A stretch of 64,000 nucleotides of DNA, taken from assembly GCA_937886715.1 (NCBI GenBank), contig CAKZZD010000002.1, forward strand, positions 62,001-126,000, in the 5' to 3' direction. Made by a program: the position numbers and the translations under genes. Below the pieces are notes generated by a model, which had not been told where the DNA came from, did not search any database, and saw only the letters and a program-made list of their open reading frames with translations. This document shows, in pieces, positions 47,962-56,854 of the stretch (within the stretch, counting starts at the first letter, position 1; each line of letters begins with the position of its first letter). The stretch comes from an uncultured Bacteroidales bacterium. GTDB taxonomy: Bacteria; Bacteroidota; Bacteroidia; Bacteroidales; P3.

Positions 47962-49170
47962 ATGTTCAACTTAGACAAATTCATTTCTGATAGTGTGACT
48001 TTCAGGCCGGTGAGCATGTTCAAGGCCGATATTGAGGCGAACAAGGAACGGCTCACGGAGGAGATAAAAGGCAAGAAGGTCTGCGTGATTGGCGGTGCCG
48101 GTTCGATCGGTTCCAGCTTCATCAAGGCGGTGCTGCGTTTCGAACCGAAGAGCGTGGTGGTGGTCGACCTCAACGAGAACGGACTTGCCGAACTGGTGCG
48201 CGACGTCCGCTCCACAGAAAGCCTCTACGTGCCGGAGGAGTTCCGTTGCTATACGCTGAATTTCGCCGATCCCATCTTCGAGCGCATCTTCCGTGAGGAA
48301 AAAGGCTTCGACATTGTGGCGAACTTCTCGGCCCACAAGCATGTGCGGAGCGAAAAGGACCGCTACAGCGTGCAGGCGCTCATCGAGAACAACGACATCA
48401 AGGCGAAGCGACTGATGGACCTGCTGACTGTCTATCCGCCTAAGCACTTCTTCTGCGTTTCCACCGACAAGGCCGCCAACCCCGTGAATATTATGGGAGC
48501 CAGCAAGCGCATTATGGAAGATCTGGTGATGGCCTACAACAAGTACTTCAAGGTCACCACCGCCCGCTTTGCCAATGTCGCCTTCAGCAACGGCTCCCTG
48601 CCCGACGGCTGGATCCATCGCCTGCAGAAAAAGCAGCCACTGGTGGCTCCTTCAGACGTGAAACGTTACTTTGTCAGTCAAGAGGAAAGCGGTCAGATCT
48701 GTATGTTGGCTTGCATACTTGGAAATGGAGGTGAAGTGTTTTTCCCGAAGTTGGGAGAAGACCAGATGCTGACTTTTAGCAGCATTTGTGATGAGTTTGT
48801 GAAAGCTGAGGGCTTTGAGAAGAAACAATGCGCAAATGATGCTGAAGCTGTCACGTATGCATCCCAGATGGGGTATGACAGCGAAATCTATCCAGTTGTT
48901 TATTTTGGTTCAGATACGACCGGTGAGAAGGCTTACGAGGAGTTCTACGTTCCTGGTGAAAAGATTGACATGCAACGTTTTCAAGCCCTTGGCGTAGTGG
49001 AGCAGACCGCCCGCCACGAGATGAGCGAGGTCAATGCCTTCTTCGACCGTCTCGAAGCTATCTTCCACAAGGACGACTTCACCAAGGCCCAGGTCGTTGA
49101 GGCCATCAAGGAGTTCATCCCCAATTTCGAGCACGAAGAGAAGGGCAAGAACCTTGACCAGAAGATGTAG
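47962..49170 (+). CDS. CapD-like nucleotide-sugar epimerase/dehydratase
   Basis: 402 aa, single-domain polysaccharide-biosynthesis SDR. Gly-rich loop VCVIGGAGSIGSSFIKAVL, ANFSAHKHVRSEKDRYSV, STDKAANPVNIMGASKR, ARFANVAFSNGSLPDGW. These match UDP-GlcNAc 4,6-dehydratase-type enzymes (CapD/FlaA1/LegB group); the exact product cannot be assigned. The C-terminal extension (NAFFDRLEAIFHKDDFTKAQ) is characteristic of one Bacteroidales subgroup. It is alone: no aminotransferase or other pathway partner follows. Confidence 0.85.
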   Translation: MFNLDKFISDSVTFRPVSMFKADIEANKERLTEEIKGKKVCVIGGAGSIGSSFIKAVLRFEPKSVVVVDLNENGLAELVRDVRSTESLYVPEEFRCYTLNFADPIFERIFREEKGFDIVANFSAHKHVRSEKDRYSVQALIENNDIKAKRLMDLLTVYPPKHFFCVSTDKAANPVNIMGASKRIMEDLVMAYNKYFKVTTARFANVAFSNGSLPDGWIHRLQKKQPLVAPSDVKRYFVSQEESGQICMLACILGNGGEVFFPKLGEDQMLTFSSICDEFVKAEGFEKKQCANDAEAVTYASQMGYDSEIYPVVYFGSDTTGEKAYEEFYVPGEKIDMQRFQALGVVEQTARHEMSEVNAFFDRLEAIFHKDDFTKAQVVEAIKEFIPNFEHEEKGKNLDQKM

Positions 49171-49242
49171 CAGAGATGCAGGTTTCAGGCCGATGCGAAT
49201 GTTAAAAAGTACGAATCTGCCTTATATAAGGAATAAAAGTTG

Positions 49243-49250
49243 TAATTTTG
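49243..49250 (+). promoter_or_regulatory. -7 box before the DUF2442/DUF4160 trio
   Basis: TAATTTTG only 10 bp before the ATG at 49261, so the mRNA would be nearly leaderless. Confidence 0.6.
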
Positions 49251-49260
49251 CAAAAAGAAT

Positions 49261-49560
49261 ATGAAAGGTCGAGATAACATACAACCCGTTGGACATGAGG
49301 CTATCCTCAGCAGTGCTGGGAGTTTCACCGCCTTCAGTTTCGGAGGGTACAACATCCGTTTCCGGGCGCCTTACAGCCTGGAAAGGTATGTGGATGTCGT
49401 GCGGTGGGATGACGGTTATCTGGTGGTTCTGGCCAAGTACCGTCATAATGCCGAGCCCGAGGAGGAATACATTGACCTCAAGCCCATTCTCGAAGGACTG
49501 TATATTGACCCGGTTACCTTTCTGAAACCTATCAAAAGCGTACGGATTGCTTATGCCTGA
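49261..49560 (+). CDS. Small protein, DUF2442-like
   Basis: 99 aa. LERYVDVVRWDDGYLVVLAK, then EEEYIDLKPILEGLYIDP, ending FLKPIKSVRIAYA. The pattern of a short domain ending in the downstream-strand phrase 'F..vr.....i.W/.a' is that of DUF2442-like proteins, frequently paired with DUF4160 genes as small toxin-antitoxin-like units. It overlaps the next gene by 8 bp. Assignment moderate. Confidence 0.6.
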   Translation: MKGRDNIQPVGHEAILSSAGSFTAFSFGGYNIRFRAPYSLERYVDVVRWDDGYLVVLAKYRHNAEPEEEYIDLKPILEGLYIDPVTFLKPIKSVRIAYA

Positions 49561-49774
49561 CATCAAGACCATAGCTGACAAAGCGAACATCATCGTCAAT
49601 GGATACGCCTTCACCCGTGATCGCAACCGAATCTATGTGCTTAATCTTAACTGCCCGGACAAAGCTGTGGTGTTCAGCGCAGAAGGTGAGGTGTTGGAGA
49701 CCACGATGGATGACATCGAGATTTCCATCGCGAGTCGTTACCTTAAGCAGAACCTCAAATACATGGAGGACTGA
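49553..49774 (+). CDS. Small hypothetical protein in DUF4160 trio
   Basis: 73 aa, MPDIKTIADKANIIVNGYAF, ending SRYLKQNLKYMED. Its start overlaps the stop of the gene before it, and the next gene begins 3 bp after its stop, so the three are translated together. No family recognised; it may be the antitoxin-like member. Confidence 0.6.
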   Translation: MPDIKTIADKANIIVNGYAFTRDRNRIYVLNLNCPDKAVVFSAEGEVLETTMDDIEISIASRYLKQNLKYMED

Positions 49775-49777
49775 GCG

Positions 49778-50056
49778 ATGCCGAAGTATTACGATTTCAA
49801 GGTGGTAGGATACTACTTGTATTTTACTTCTTTCTGCGTTGTGGAGTGCATGCATGTCCATGCCAGCGACAGCAAGCTGACCGAGGCGGGCTCGGCCAAG
49901 TTCTTTGTGAAGAGCAACGGCGATACAGTTCTTCAGAATCGAGGCATCCTCACAGATCGTGAGATAGCCCGGATATCAGAGTTTATCAAGGACCATTATC
50001 AGGAAATGTATCTTCGTTGGTCGCAGTACAGTGATAAGGGCTACTACGAGAAATAG
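49778..50056 (+). CDS. DUF4160-like protein
   Basis: 92 aa. Signature MHVHASD preceded by a hydrophobic strand (VGYYLYFTSFC) and followed by SAKFFVKSNGDTVLQNRGIL and ISEFIKDHYQEMYLRW, consistent with DUF4160 (PHVH motif, then an A-K-F strand and W-containing helix). Members are linked to small stress or toxin-antitoxin loci; activity unknown. Converges with the minus-strand gene ending at 50065. Confidence 0.75.
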   Translation: MPKYYDFKVVGYYLYFTSFCVVECMHVHASDSKLTEAGSAKFFVKSNGDTVLQNRGILTDREIARISEFIKDHYQEMYLRWSQYSDKGYYEK

Positions 50057-50064
50057 CCTCACGG

Positions 50065-50325
50065 TCACTCGCTCAGCTCCCGCCTCAGTTGGTTCATTGC
50101 TTCGGAGGGATGCACGCAGTGGGGAGCCAGTTCGGAGAGGCCGAGGATCGGGGCATCGGGATGGTGGCGACGGAGGCGGACGAGCCGGTCGATGAGTTCG
50201 CCACGGGTGAGTCCGGGCTCGACGACGTGGCACTGTCGGAGGTCAGACACAAAGCTGTCGCGCACAAGGCAAGCAGCGTTTTGACAAGCGTTTTCATTGA
50301 CTAAGATATATTTAACGGTTTTCAT
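50065..50325 (-). CDS. Hypothetical protein of the M15 cassette
   Basis: 86 aa, MKTVKYILVNENACQNAACL, with RRHHPDAPILGLSELAPHCV later. No family recognised. It is the last of four minus-strand genes (52080 to 50065) with the M15 peptidase and the smalltalk-type peptide; a 190-bp gap with heptad-like AGTTGATAGTTGAAAG repeats separates it from them, so membership in the cassette is uncertain. Confidence 0.55.
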   Translation of the reverse strand: MKTVKYILVNENACQNAACLVRDSFVSDLRQCHVVEPGLTRGELIDRLVRLRRHHPDAPILGLSELAPHCVHPSEAMNQLRRELSE

Positions 50326-50446
50326 TGCTAATAAAGTTTATAGTTGATAGTTGAAAGTTTAAAGTCAGTTCGTAAGTTGATAGTTGGGAGTTGCAAGATT
50401 TTGAATCAGATTTTCTCGTGATTTTGAGCCGAAAGGCGACCATCCT

Positions 50447-50512
50447 TGAACTTTGAACTTAGAACTCTTGAACTGACTCTAAACTCTACTCTTTGAACTC
50501 TACACTAAAGCG
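50447..50512 (+). repeat. CTTGAAC-type heptad repeats
   Basis: CCTTGAACTTTGAACTTAGA, then ACTCTTGAACTG and CTTTGAACTCTACAC; just upstream AGTTGATAGTTGAAAG repeats. Confidence 0.65.
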
Positions 50513-50518
50513 AAGCGA

Positions 50519-50725
50519 TTAGTGAATCCCCATGCAACTGGTGGCCCCCAGTGCGGTCAGAATCGCGGTGAGGATGCTGATGAGGGTCTGGATGATGAAC
50601 TTCCAGATGTCCTTCTTGGGGTTGCTTATGGGTTCGGTCCCGGGTGCCTCAGGCACATTGGAGACCACGTCGGATACCGACTTCTTGATGAGCTTCTGCA
50701 AAAGCTTTGAAAAGAGTTTCTTCAT
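50519..50725 (-). CDS. Smalltalk-type membrane peptide with extended N-terminus
   Basis: 68 aa. Ends IWKFIIQTLISILTAILTAL then GATSCMGIH, matching the Bacteroides 'smalltalk protein' pattern (W-K, hydrophobic helix, TLT/L-x-SC). Usual members have only 30-40 residues; here an extra basic, proline-containing N-terminus (MKKLFSKLLQKLIKKSVSDV) is present. These peptides typically neighbour a peptidoglycan hydrolase, which suggests a holin-like or export role, but no function is established. Confidence 0.7.
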   Translation of the reverse strand: MKKLFSKLLQKLIKKSVSDVVSNVPEAPGTEPISNPKKDIWKFIIQTLISILTAILTALGATSCMGIH

Positions 50726-50753
50726 ACTTGTTGATTTTTAAACTGTTAATGAA

Positions 50754-51455
50754 TTAGTCCTGGAACCCGGCTCCGCCGCCGTTGTCACCGCCGCCGTTGC
50801 CGTCTCCTGAGCCAGACCCGCCAGTGCTCGTACCAGAGCCGCCAGTGTTTTCGTTAGCGTTTTCGTTATCGTTATCGTTATCGTTATCGTTGCCGGAGCC
50901 ACTGTAAGTGGAGACGGTCGTAGTCCCATCCGCATTGATGGTCGTCTGCACCCCGTGCTCATTCACGATGATGATCACCGTGCTGTCGCCCGAAAGGGCG
51001 TTGAGGGTGATGGTCGAAGGCCAGGGGCCCGTGAGGTACACCTCCTGATAGCCGCTCTTCGAGGCGATGCGGATAGAAGTAGGATGCTCTGCAGCGTAAT
51101 CGCTGATCGCCTGTTCCACATCCGTGATGGTCACATCCTCGCCGTCCACGTACTGCTCAGCCAGGGTCTGCAGAGCCGCGTTCAGGCCCTTCTTGTTCAG
51201 GCTGTAGTAGCGGTTGTTGGGGCTGCCGGTCGTCGCCGTGATGGTCTGGCGGATGGTACGCAGATGATACTTCATATGCATCTGCACCATCTTGAAGATC
51301 GCCTGCCTCACCTTCGCGTCCGGGTTGTTGTACGCGCTGGCAGGCATCGTGGGAGCGCTGCGGGCAAACGTCTTGCCGTTACGGACATAATACGTGATAC
51401 CGTCGATGGTACCGGTTGATTTGCGGCCAATGCCGACTTGTTTGATTTGTGCCAT
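50754..51455 (-). CDS. DUF6266-like protein with low-complexity tail
   Basis: 233 aa. MAQIKQVGIGRKSTGTIDGI followed by TYYVRNGKTFARSAP and NNPDAKVRQAIFKMVQMHMK resembles the N-terminal layout of DUF6266-type proteins. The C-terminus carries a NDNDNDNDNENANEN run encoded by repeated GTTATC (complement) hexamers and a Gly/Ser-rich tail. The hexamer run is prone to slippage, so length variation between strains is likely. Co-directional with the M15 gene upstream and smalltalk downstream. Confidence 0.7.
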   Translation of the reverse strand: MAQIKQVGIGRKSTGTIDGITYYVRNGKTFARSAPTMPASAYNNPDAKVRQAIFKMVQMHMKYHLRTIRQTITATTGSPNNRYYSLNKKGLNAALQTLAEQYVDGEDVTITDVEQAISDYAAEHPTSIRIASKSGYQEVYLTGPWPSTITLNALSGDSTVIIIVNEHGVQTTINADGTTTVSTYSGSGNDNDNDNDNENANENTGGSGTSTGGSGSGDGNGGGDNGGGAGFQD

Positions 51456-51504
51456 AATCGATAAAAATTAAAAGGTTAAACAATCTGTGAACTCTGTGTG
51501 AACA

Positions 51505-52080
51505 TTAAACGAGCGTCATCGCCTCCTCCCGGCTCAGCCGCTGATAGCGGCCATTGCCCTCCGCCCGCATGATGTAGTGGCGGTTCGCCTCCGGCGAGAC
51601 ATAGCTCACGTGGATGAAGGTAGGATAGATGATCAGCTGGTCGAAGTCGATGCTGGGAGCCGAGCTGATTGCTGAGCCAGTCGAAGGAGCCGAAGCCGTA
51701 AGAATCAGCCGGAAGGCAGCAATCAGCCGCTCGCGATGACCGGAGACCTGGAACCTGGCACGGGAAGCCGACCCTTGCCCGACATAGAAATCCGCGGCGC
51801 AGCCGGTCAGGTGCTGCGACCTGCGGGCCGAATGAGCCAGGATCTCGTTCAGCCGCTGACAGCGATACCCGCTCGTAATCACCACCGGCAGCCCCAGCGC
51901 CTCGCGCAGCGGCTCCAGTGTACAGCAGCACAGCCGCTTCAGGTTCGCCACCGCCTCCGGCCCAGGCACATTCACGATGCCGTGCCTGTCCGCCGTCCGG
52001 CTCTCGCACATCTCCAGCAGGGAGAAATGAGGTGTAAGAAAAGTGTTTTGCATACGCATACTTTTTAGTAAACTTGACAT
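51505..52080 (-). CDS. Peptidase M15A (D-Ala-D-Ala carboxypeptidase family)
   Basis: 191 aa. LTPHFSLLEMCESRTADRHG is the standard opening of phage-type M15A peptidases; VITSGYRCQRLNEIL and SQHLTGCAADFYV contain the metal-site HxxGxAxD, and IHVSYVSPEANR the last His. It cleaves peptidoglycan peptides; in Bacteroidales it often accompanies smalltalk peptides. Start at 52080 or at M10 (52053). A -7 box TATCTTTG on the minus strand at 52158-52151 fits either. Confidence 0.88.
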   Translation of the reverse strand: MSSLLKSMRMQNTFLTPHFSLLEMCESRTADRHGIVNVPGPEAVANLKRLCCCTLEPLREALGLPVVITSGYRCQRLNEILAHSARRSQHLTGCAADFYVGQGSASRARFQVSGHRERLIAAFRLILTASAPSTGSAISSAPSIDFDQLIIYPTFIHVSYVSPEANRHYIMRAEGNGRYQRLSREEAMTLV

Positions 52081-52150
52081 ACTGTTGATAAACCCTTGAA
52101 ACCGTCCCTCACCAGCTACCCGGGATGCAGTTCAGAACTCGTTTCGGTTG

Positions 52151-52158
52151 CAAAGATA
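52151..52158 (-). promoter_or_regulatory. -7 box of the M15 cassette
   Basis: Minus-strand TATCTTTG, about 70 bp before the M15 ATG. Confidence 0.5.
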
Positions 52159-52248
52159 TGGTGGCGAATACCCCGGAAGCAAGGAAGGAACCTGACCAGA
52201 ACTTTCTTCCAACTTCCAAGTTGATATACAACAATTTACGATGATACA

Positions 52249-53298
52249 ATGGAAGCTCAGAACCCCCTTTCTTCCAGCCAAATCTACCCCTATTTCCACC
52301 AGTTTCTGTTGGAATCCGGGGCCTGTAAGCAAGGCGGTCTGAACTCAGAGGAACTCTTCGCCGAAGTCTTTGCCATCTGTCGCCAGGCCGTGACAGACCA
52401 GACACCCGGCGAGAACCTCACATCAAGATATGTTGAAGATCTCCGTAGACGAACCGGCAACAGCCGCCAGACTGAATTGATACTCTGTCTCGCTTGGGTC
52501 GCCCTCACCGTGCAGGACCAGCCCACTTACGCAGAGGCAGCCTTCACAAAAAGACTGCAACCGATAATCCGCCATAGTGCATTCTTCAGCAAAGCCCGCC
52601 AACTGGCCATAACCATCCGACAACACGAGCGACACATCAAAACAGATTTCCTCGTCGATACTAACTCGATACCAGCAATGAAAGTACAGATAGAAGGTGA
52701 CCCCGGACAAGGCAACACCTATAACGAGAACACCTATAATATCAACAAAGTTGAGACCTTGGCGCCTAATGCCACAACGGTAGTTACCAAGCACTACCAC
52801 ATCAATGGAGTATCAAGTTCAAAGCTGCAAGGTGCAAGTGACGAAGATCTTGAAGCACTTGCAGATGAAGCCGCAGCAGAAAGCACGAATCCAGACACCA
52901 GAAAGAACCCCAAGACATTGGTTGATACCGAAGTGATACGTGAAGAAATCCTTACTTGGGTCAGCAAGGTGCGCCCCCTGCTTGACGATGCCTGGAAGGC
53001 TGGCTTCCAGAACATCTGGAGCGACATCCTCAATATGCAGGAGGTCAAAGAGAAAGTCTATAATCCTGGAAAGCAAAAGAATACTAACTTCAATCAGTAT
53101 CTCGTCGGAAACATCCTTTACTATATGTTCGAAGACTGTGGCGCACTGAGCGAAGACAAGGAGTATAATGCCAGCGCTCTCTGTATGGCATTAATAGGAA
53201 CCACTGAGCACCAGCTCCGCAAGGAACTTTCCAAAATCCCTCCAAAAGAGATTAAGAATCGCTTGTACGATTACTTCACAAAGAAGTTCGAGATCTGA
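52249..53298 (+). CDS. Hypothetical protein upstream of Detocs
   Basis: 349 aa, soluble, no family recognised. The N-terminal half is helical (SSQIYPYFHQFLLESG, AVTDQTPGENL, VEDLRRRTGNSRQTELILCL). The middle has an Asn/Tyr-rich beta-like stretch (DPGQGNTYNENTYNINKVET) that looks like a linker. The C-terminal domain (about 225-349) begins VIREEILTWVSKVRPLLDDA and contains FNQYLVGNILYYMFEDCGAL. It is 37 bp before dtcA in the same direction, so it could be an accessory gene of that system or an independent regulator. Confidence 0.65.
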   Translation: MEAQNPLSSSQIYPYFHQFLLESGACKQGGLNSEELFAEVFAICRQAVTDQTPGENLTSRYVEDLRRRTGNSRQTELILCLAWVALTVQDQPTYAEAAFTKRLQPIIRHSAFFSKARQLAITIRQHERHIKTDFLVDTNSIPAMKVQIEGDPGQGNTYNENTYNINKVETLAPNATTVVTKHYHINGVSSSKLQGASDEDLEALADEAAAESTNPDTRKNPKTLVDTEVIREEILTWVSKVRPLLDDAWKAGFQNIWSDILNMQEVKEKVYNPGKQKNTNFNQYLVGNILYYMFEDCGALSEDKEYNASALCMALIGTTEHQLRKELSKIPPKEIKNRLYDYFTKKFEI

Positions 53299-53335
53299 CC
53301 AGAAACCCGAACCCTGGAACTTGAAGCCTTAACGA

Positions 53336-56300
53336 ATGAGTCGTAAGTCCTACATACCTACCAAAGTGCTGCCTAAGCTCACCCTTAATGCCAAGAAGTA
53401 TCATATTCTTTCTTGCTTTCTGGCTCAGAAAGGTGACAAGCTGAACATTGCCCGATTGGCCTGTCAGCTCAAAAACCTGGGCGGAAACTACACGCTTGCA
53501 AAGGAGACACTTGACGAACTGTTCCGTAGTGTTCCTATTGCTGAGCGTGCGATTTGGGGCAACTCGTGCCCTAAGGAGATTGCATCCTTGGGCAATGGCG
53601 ACAACAGCTACTATTTCAAGCCAGAGAATTTCGAGAACGAGGTGGGCTGGACCATCGTAGGGCTCCGTAATTTCCGTAGCAAGATCCGCGAGTTTGTCAA
53701 CCTTCGCGACCAGGTCGAACGTCACATCCTGTTAGGTAACTACCACGATGCCACAGATTTGCTTGAACAAAGCGTAAAGCAATTCGGCTATTCAATCTGG
53801 TACTTTGAGATGCGCCTCACCATTGCAGGATATCAGAGCCATGTGGAAGAATGTTATACACTCTTTTCACGTATCAACGAGGCCTACAAGAAAGCCAACC
53901 GCCTGCATATCGTGCCCATACTTGTCCAGAATCTCGGCAACCGTAGCCTCAGTAGAACACCGCTTCGCTACGACAATATGTTGGTGTCCCATTTCAAACG
54001 TAATCAGGAAAAGGGTGGACGTCTCGATTACTACTTATTCCGCTTGAATTACTACCAATACTACGACCTCGACTGTCTCGCCGAGGTGGTCGAGATGGAA
54101 GACATCCAATCCGCGGTCGATCGCTATGCAATGCTACTCTATGTGTTACGCTCCTGCTACATCACCAAGCCCGACCAGCGGCAAGCCGTCCTGCATCTGT
54201 CGCAGCAGCTTTACAGGCTCTCGGGCGACCGGCAGTTGCTGCCACTTCTTGCGTTGAACGATGATGCTCTGGTGACCGATAGTTACTATGATGAATCCTT
54301 TACATCTATTCTTGATAGCTACTATACCGGCCAATATGGTGATGCCGCAGAGAGATGCCGCACATATCTGGAGCAAGACCCGTCCAACCTCTATGTGGTC
54401 AAACTCTACTGCCGCTCCCTGATGTTCCTGAAGAATGGATTCCGCCCCATCACACGCAATAATGAGTCCTTGCTTCATAACATAGCCTTCAACACCTATA
54501 AGGTGATGAGCGAAAAAGAGAATACGCCCTATCTCGATAGGCTTAATTCTCTATTGAAGATTGTATATGGTCTGCGCATTGCCGCTTCACTCGACCGTTT
54601 CGTAAAGTCCGAAACGCGTGAGCCGCACTCAGAGTTGCTCGATTTCTTGTCAATGACGCAGTTCGACCCCTTTTTCATCCGGGCATTCGAAAAGGAAGAA
54701 GACAGGAAAGCCTATCTCAAACGTGGCCTGCAGCATATCCCTGGTTCCGCTGCCATCCTCTACCGGAAGCAGTGTGTCGAGCGCAACATTCCTTACGACA
54801 GTCCCGTGGTGTCTTACATCCGCGATGTGGATACAGCCAAGATTACCTACGAACTAGGGGATTACCAACTTGCTCTGGAGCAGTGGCAGAAAATTTTCTC
54901 TGCCAACCACGATTCAATCCCAACTGCTCAGACTGCAGTAGAGTATGTTTTCCGTTCTCTCGTGGCTCTCGGTCCTGAGAAGCGTCAGGAGGCTGTCCGT
55001 TTCTACGTGGACTGCTTCATTGAGAACCGCTCCTTTGTCTCCAAAGTGGACGCCACACAGTTTATGGTCGATATTAAACAGTCGCGTTATGAAGGCTTGC
55101 GCAACGACATCGACCTAATGCTGTTTGTCTTCCTCAATGCCGACAAGTATCCCCAGAAGCAGTTCGTGCTCGAGCGTTGCTGCAAGTTCGAGCGGGTCAC
55201 CTATCCATCCGAGCTTATCCAGCGGCTCAGCCGCAGGAACGCCCCGGAAAAAGTAGAGTTGTTCTTCTATATACTGCTCAGCGATGACATCCTGTACCAC
55301 CACTACAAGCTCCGCTCGACCATCGATGTGCTGGACGAAAAACTCAAAATTGTCAATTACCTCAAATCTGCATATCCTGACAACAAAGAGTATCCGGCTA
55401 TCTATACTGAACTGATGCACGAAATCGTGGCTTATCGTAGTATGGCCAAACTTGACGACAGCAAAATCTATGTCAACGAGGATGCCGTAATGAAATATGA
55501 GCTATGCGACATCGAGCCACTTTACGAGCGCTTGCGCAAGCAGGCTGCTCTTGCCCGTGGTGAACGGACGCTACTTGTGGTAGGGGACTACAGTCTTAAT
55601 GACCCTGAAGGCTTGACTGAGATTCTAAAGGACACCGCATCCTATTCCACCGATGCCGTTGCCGACGTTGCCGTCGAACTCTATGGCATCATCCGTCAGG
55701 CGTTCCTCAAGAGTCGCTTTGGGCTCGGCACCTATCTCAGTACTCGTATCCGCCACGGAGTGTTCGAGGGCGAGATGCGTTCCTTCCTCAAAGAACTCGA
55801 CCTCATTCTAAGTACCGATGGAGGCAGCTATGTGCCAAGCAGCCACTGGCCCCACGAGTATCATCTTGACCCTGCCTCGCGCGAAATACTCAACAGTGCG
55901 CTAAGCCGATTCTCGCGTGACACCGACAATCTTATAGTCAACTTCAAGGACAGTGTCATCCAGATCCGTGTGGACAAGAATGACAAAAATGGAGGCCTAT
56001 TCTGTTATGAACAGCCTGCCGAAGTTATCAGCAAGAAGTTCCTGCAGTTCGAAGGAGAAACACACAGTGCCGAGGAATTCTGCCATAGGGTGATGGATTG
56101 GTTGTGGGAGATTACGGAAGACTGCCTGGTGGCCGTTCGCGAAAAAGTACAGTCTGAGCTCAGGCCCTCTTTCACCGGCAATATATCTATGCTCGAAAAG
56201 AGCTTGGAACAGATTCATACCCATACCACCTTCCGGGCAGACATCCACAATGCTATCAATAAAGCACGTGAGGAACTCACTACGCGTATCACGAAGGTTG

Positions 56301-56827
56301 AAAACTGGTTCTACCGCCAAGAGGCCAAGCCCGAACACTTCCATATCACCGACCATATCAAGATGGCACTTGACACGATTCAGAAGTATTCGCCCGATGT
56401 CTGTGTGAAACCAGATGGTCAGGCTCCAGTGCCAGCCCCCCTTTTCCACGCCGACTATAGCGCATCTATGTTCGACCTTCTCACCATCTTCCTGAGCAAT
56501 GTATTCAAATACAGCCGCGACGAGATGGAACGCCCGTTGCTTTTCGATGTTCTTCTTGAAGACAATCAGGTGATGCACCTGCACATCGTGAACAATCTGC
56601 CGGAAGAGATCGACGAAGAAGCACTCAATGCCGACTTCCAGAGCCGCCTCAGCAACGAGAAACTTATTCAGAAAGAGGGAGGCAGCGGTCTTGCCAAGGC
56701 TATGAATATCGTGAAGTACGACTTCGGAAATCAGGACAATACCTACACCATCAATGCCAGCGAAGGGAAGTGCGTCACCGACGTCTATATCCACCTTGCA
56801 AATATGGTGGTAACACCTGAAACCTGA
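53336..56827 (+). CDS. dtcA: Detocs sensor kinase DtcA-like
   Basis: 1163 aa, no signal or membrane segments. The long N-terminal part (about 1-870) is made of helical repeats of TPR-like character (LLEQSVKQFGYSIWYFEMRL, YTGQYGDAAERCRTYLEQDP, DYQLALEQWQKIFS). The last 130 residues are a HATPase: N-box-like FDLLTIFLSNVFKYS (about 1047-1061) and G2-like EGGSGLAKAMNIVKYDFG. The G1 motif is unusual (HIVNNLPEE). A canonical phosphorylated His is not evident; IHTHTTFRADIHNAINKARE is the candidate helix. With dtcB and dtcC this matches the Detocs layout, where DtcA senses phage infection and passes phosphate on. Confidence 0.85.
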   Translation: MSRKSYIPTKVLPKLTLNAKKYHILSCFLAQKGDKLNIARLACQLKNLGGNYTLAKETLDELFRSVPIAERAIWGNSCPKEIASLGNGDNSYYFKPENFENEVGWTIVGLRNFRSKIREFVNLRDQVERHILLGNYHDATDLLEQSVKQFGYSIWYFEMRLTIAGYQSHVEECYTLFSRINEAYKKANRLHIVPILVQNLGNRSLSRTPLRYDNMLVSHFKRNQEKGGRLDYYLFRLNYYQYYDLDCLAEVVEMEDIQSAVDRYAMLLYVLRSCYITKPDQRQAVLHLSQQLYRLSGDRQLLPLLALNDDALVTDSYYDESFTSILDSYYTGQYGDAAERCRTYLEQDPSNLYVVKLYCRSLMFLKNGFRPITRNNESLLHNIAFNTYKVMSEKENTPYLDRLNSLLKIVYGLRIAASLDRFVKSETREPHSELLDFLSMTQFDPFFIRAFEKEEDRKAYLKRGLQHIPGSAAILYRKQCVERNIPYDSPVVSYIRDVDTAKITYELGDYQLALEQWQKIFSANHDSIPTAQTAVEYVFRSLVALGPEKRQEAVRFYVDCFIENRSFVSKVDATQFMVDIKQSRYEGLRNDIDLMLFVFLNADKYPQKQFVLERCCKFERVTYPSELIQRLSRRNAPEKVELFFYILLSDDILYHHYKLRSTIDVLDEKLKIVNYLKSAYPDNKEYPAIYTELMHEIVAYRSMAKLDDSKIYVNEDAVMKYELCDIEPLYERLRKQAALARGERTLLVVGDYSLNDPEGLTEILKDTASYSTDAVADVAVELYGIIRQAFLKSRFGLGTYLSTRIRHGVFEGEMRSFLKELDLILSTDGGSYVPSSHWPHEYHLDPASREILNSALSRFSRDTDNLIVNFKDSVIQIRVDKNDKNGGLFCYEQPAEVISKKFLQFEGETHSAEEFCHRVMDWLWEITEDCLVAVREKVQSELRPSFTGNISMLEKSLEQIHTHTTFRADIHNAINKAREELTTRITKVENWFYRQEAKPEHFHITDHIKMALDTIQKYSPDVCVKPDGQAPVPAPLFHADYSASMFDLLTIFLSNVFKYSRDEMERPLLFDVLLEDNQVMHLHIVNNLPEEIDEEALNADFQSRLSNEKLIQKEGGSGLAKAMNIVKYDFGNQDNTYTINASEGKCVTDVYIHLANMVVTPET

Positions 56828-56850
56828 AACTTGAAATCTTGAACTCTACA
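56815..56850 (+). repeat. CTTGAAC-type heptad repeats between dtcA and dtcB
   Basis: ACCTGAAACCTGAAACTTGA then AATCTTGAACTCTAC. It overlaps the end of dtcA and fills the 27-bp gap before dtcB. Confidence 0.6.
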
Positions 56851-56854
56851 AGTT

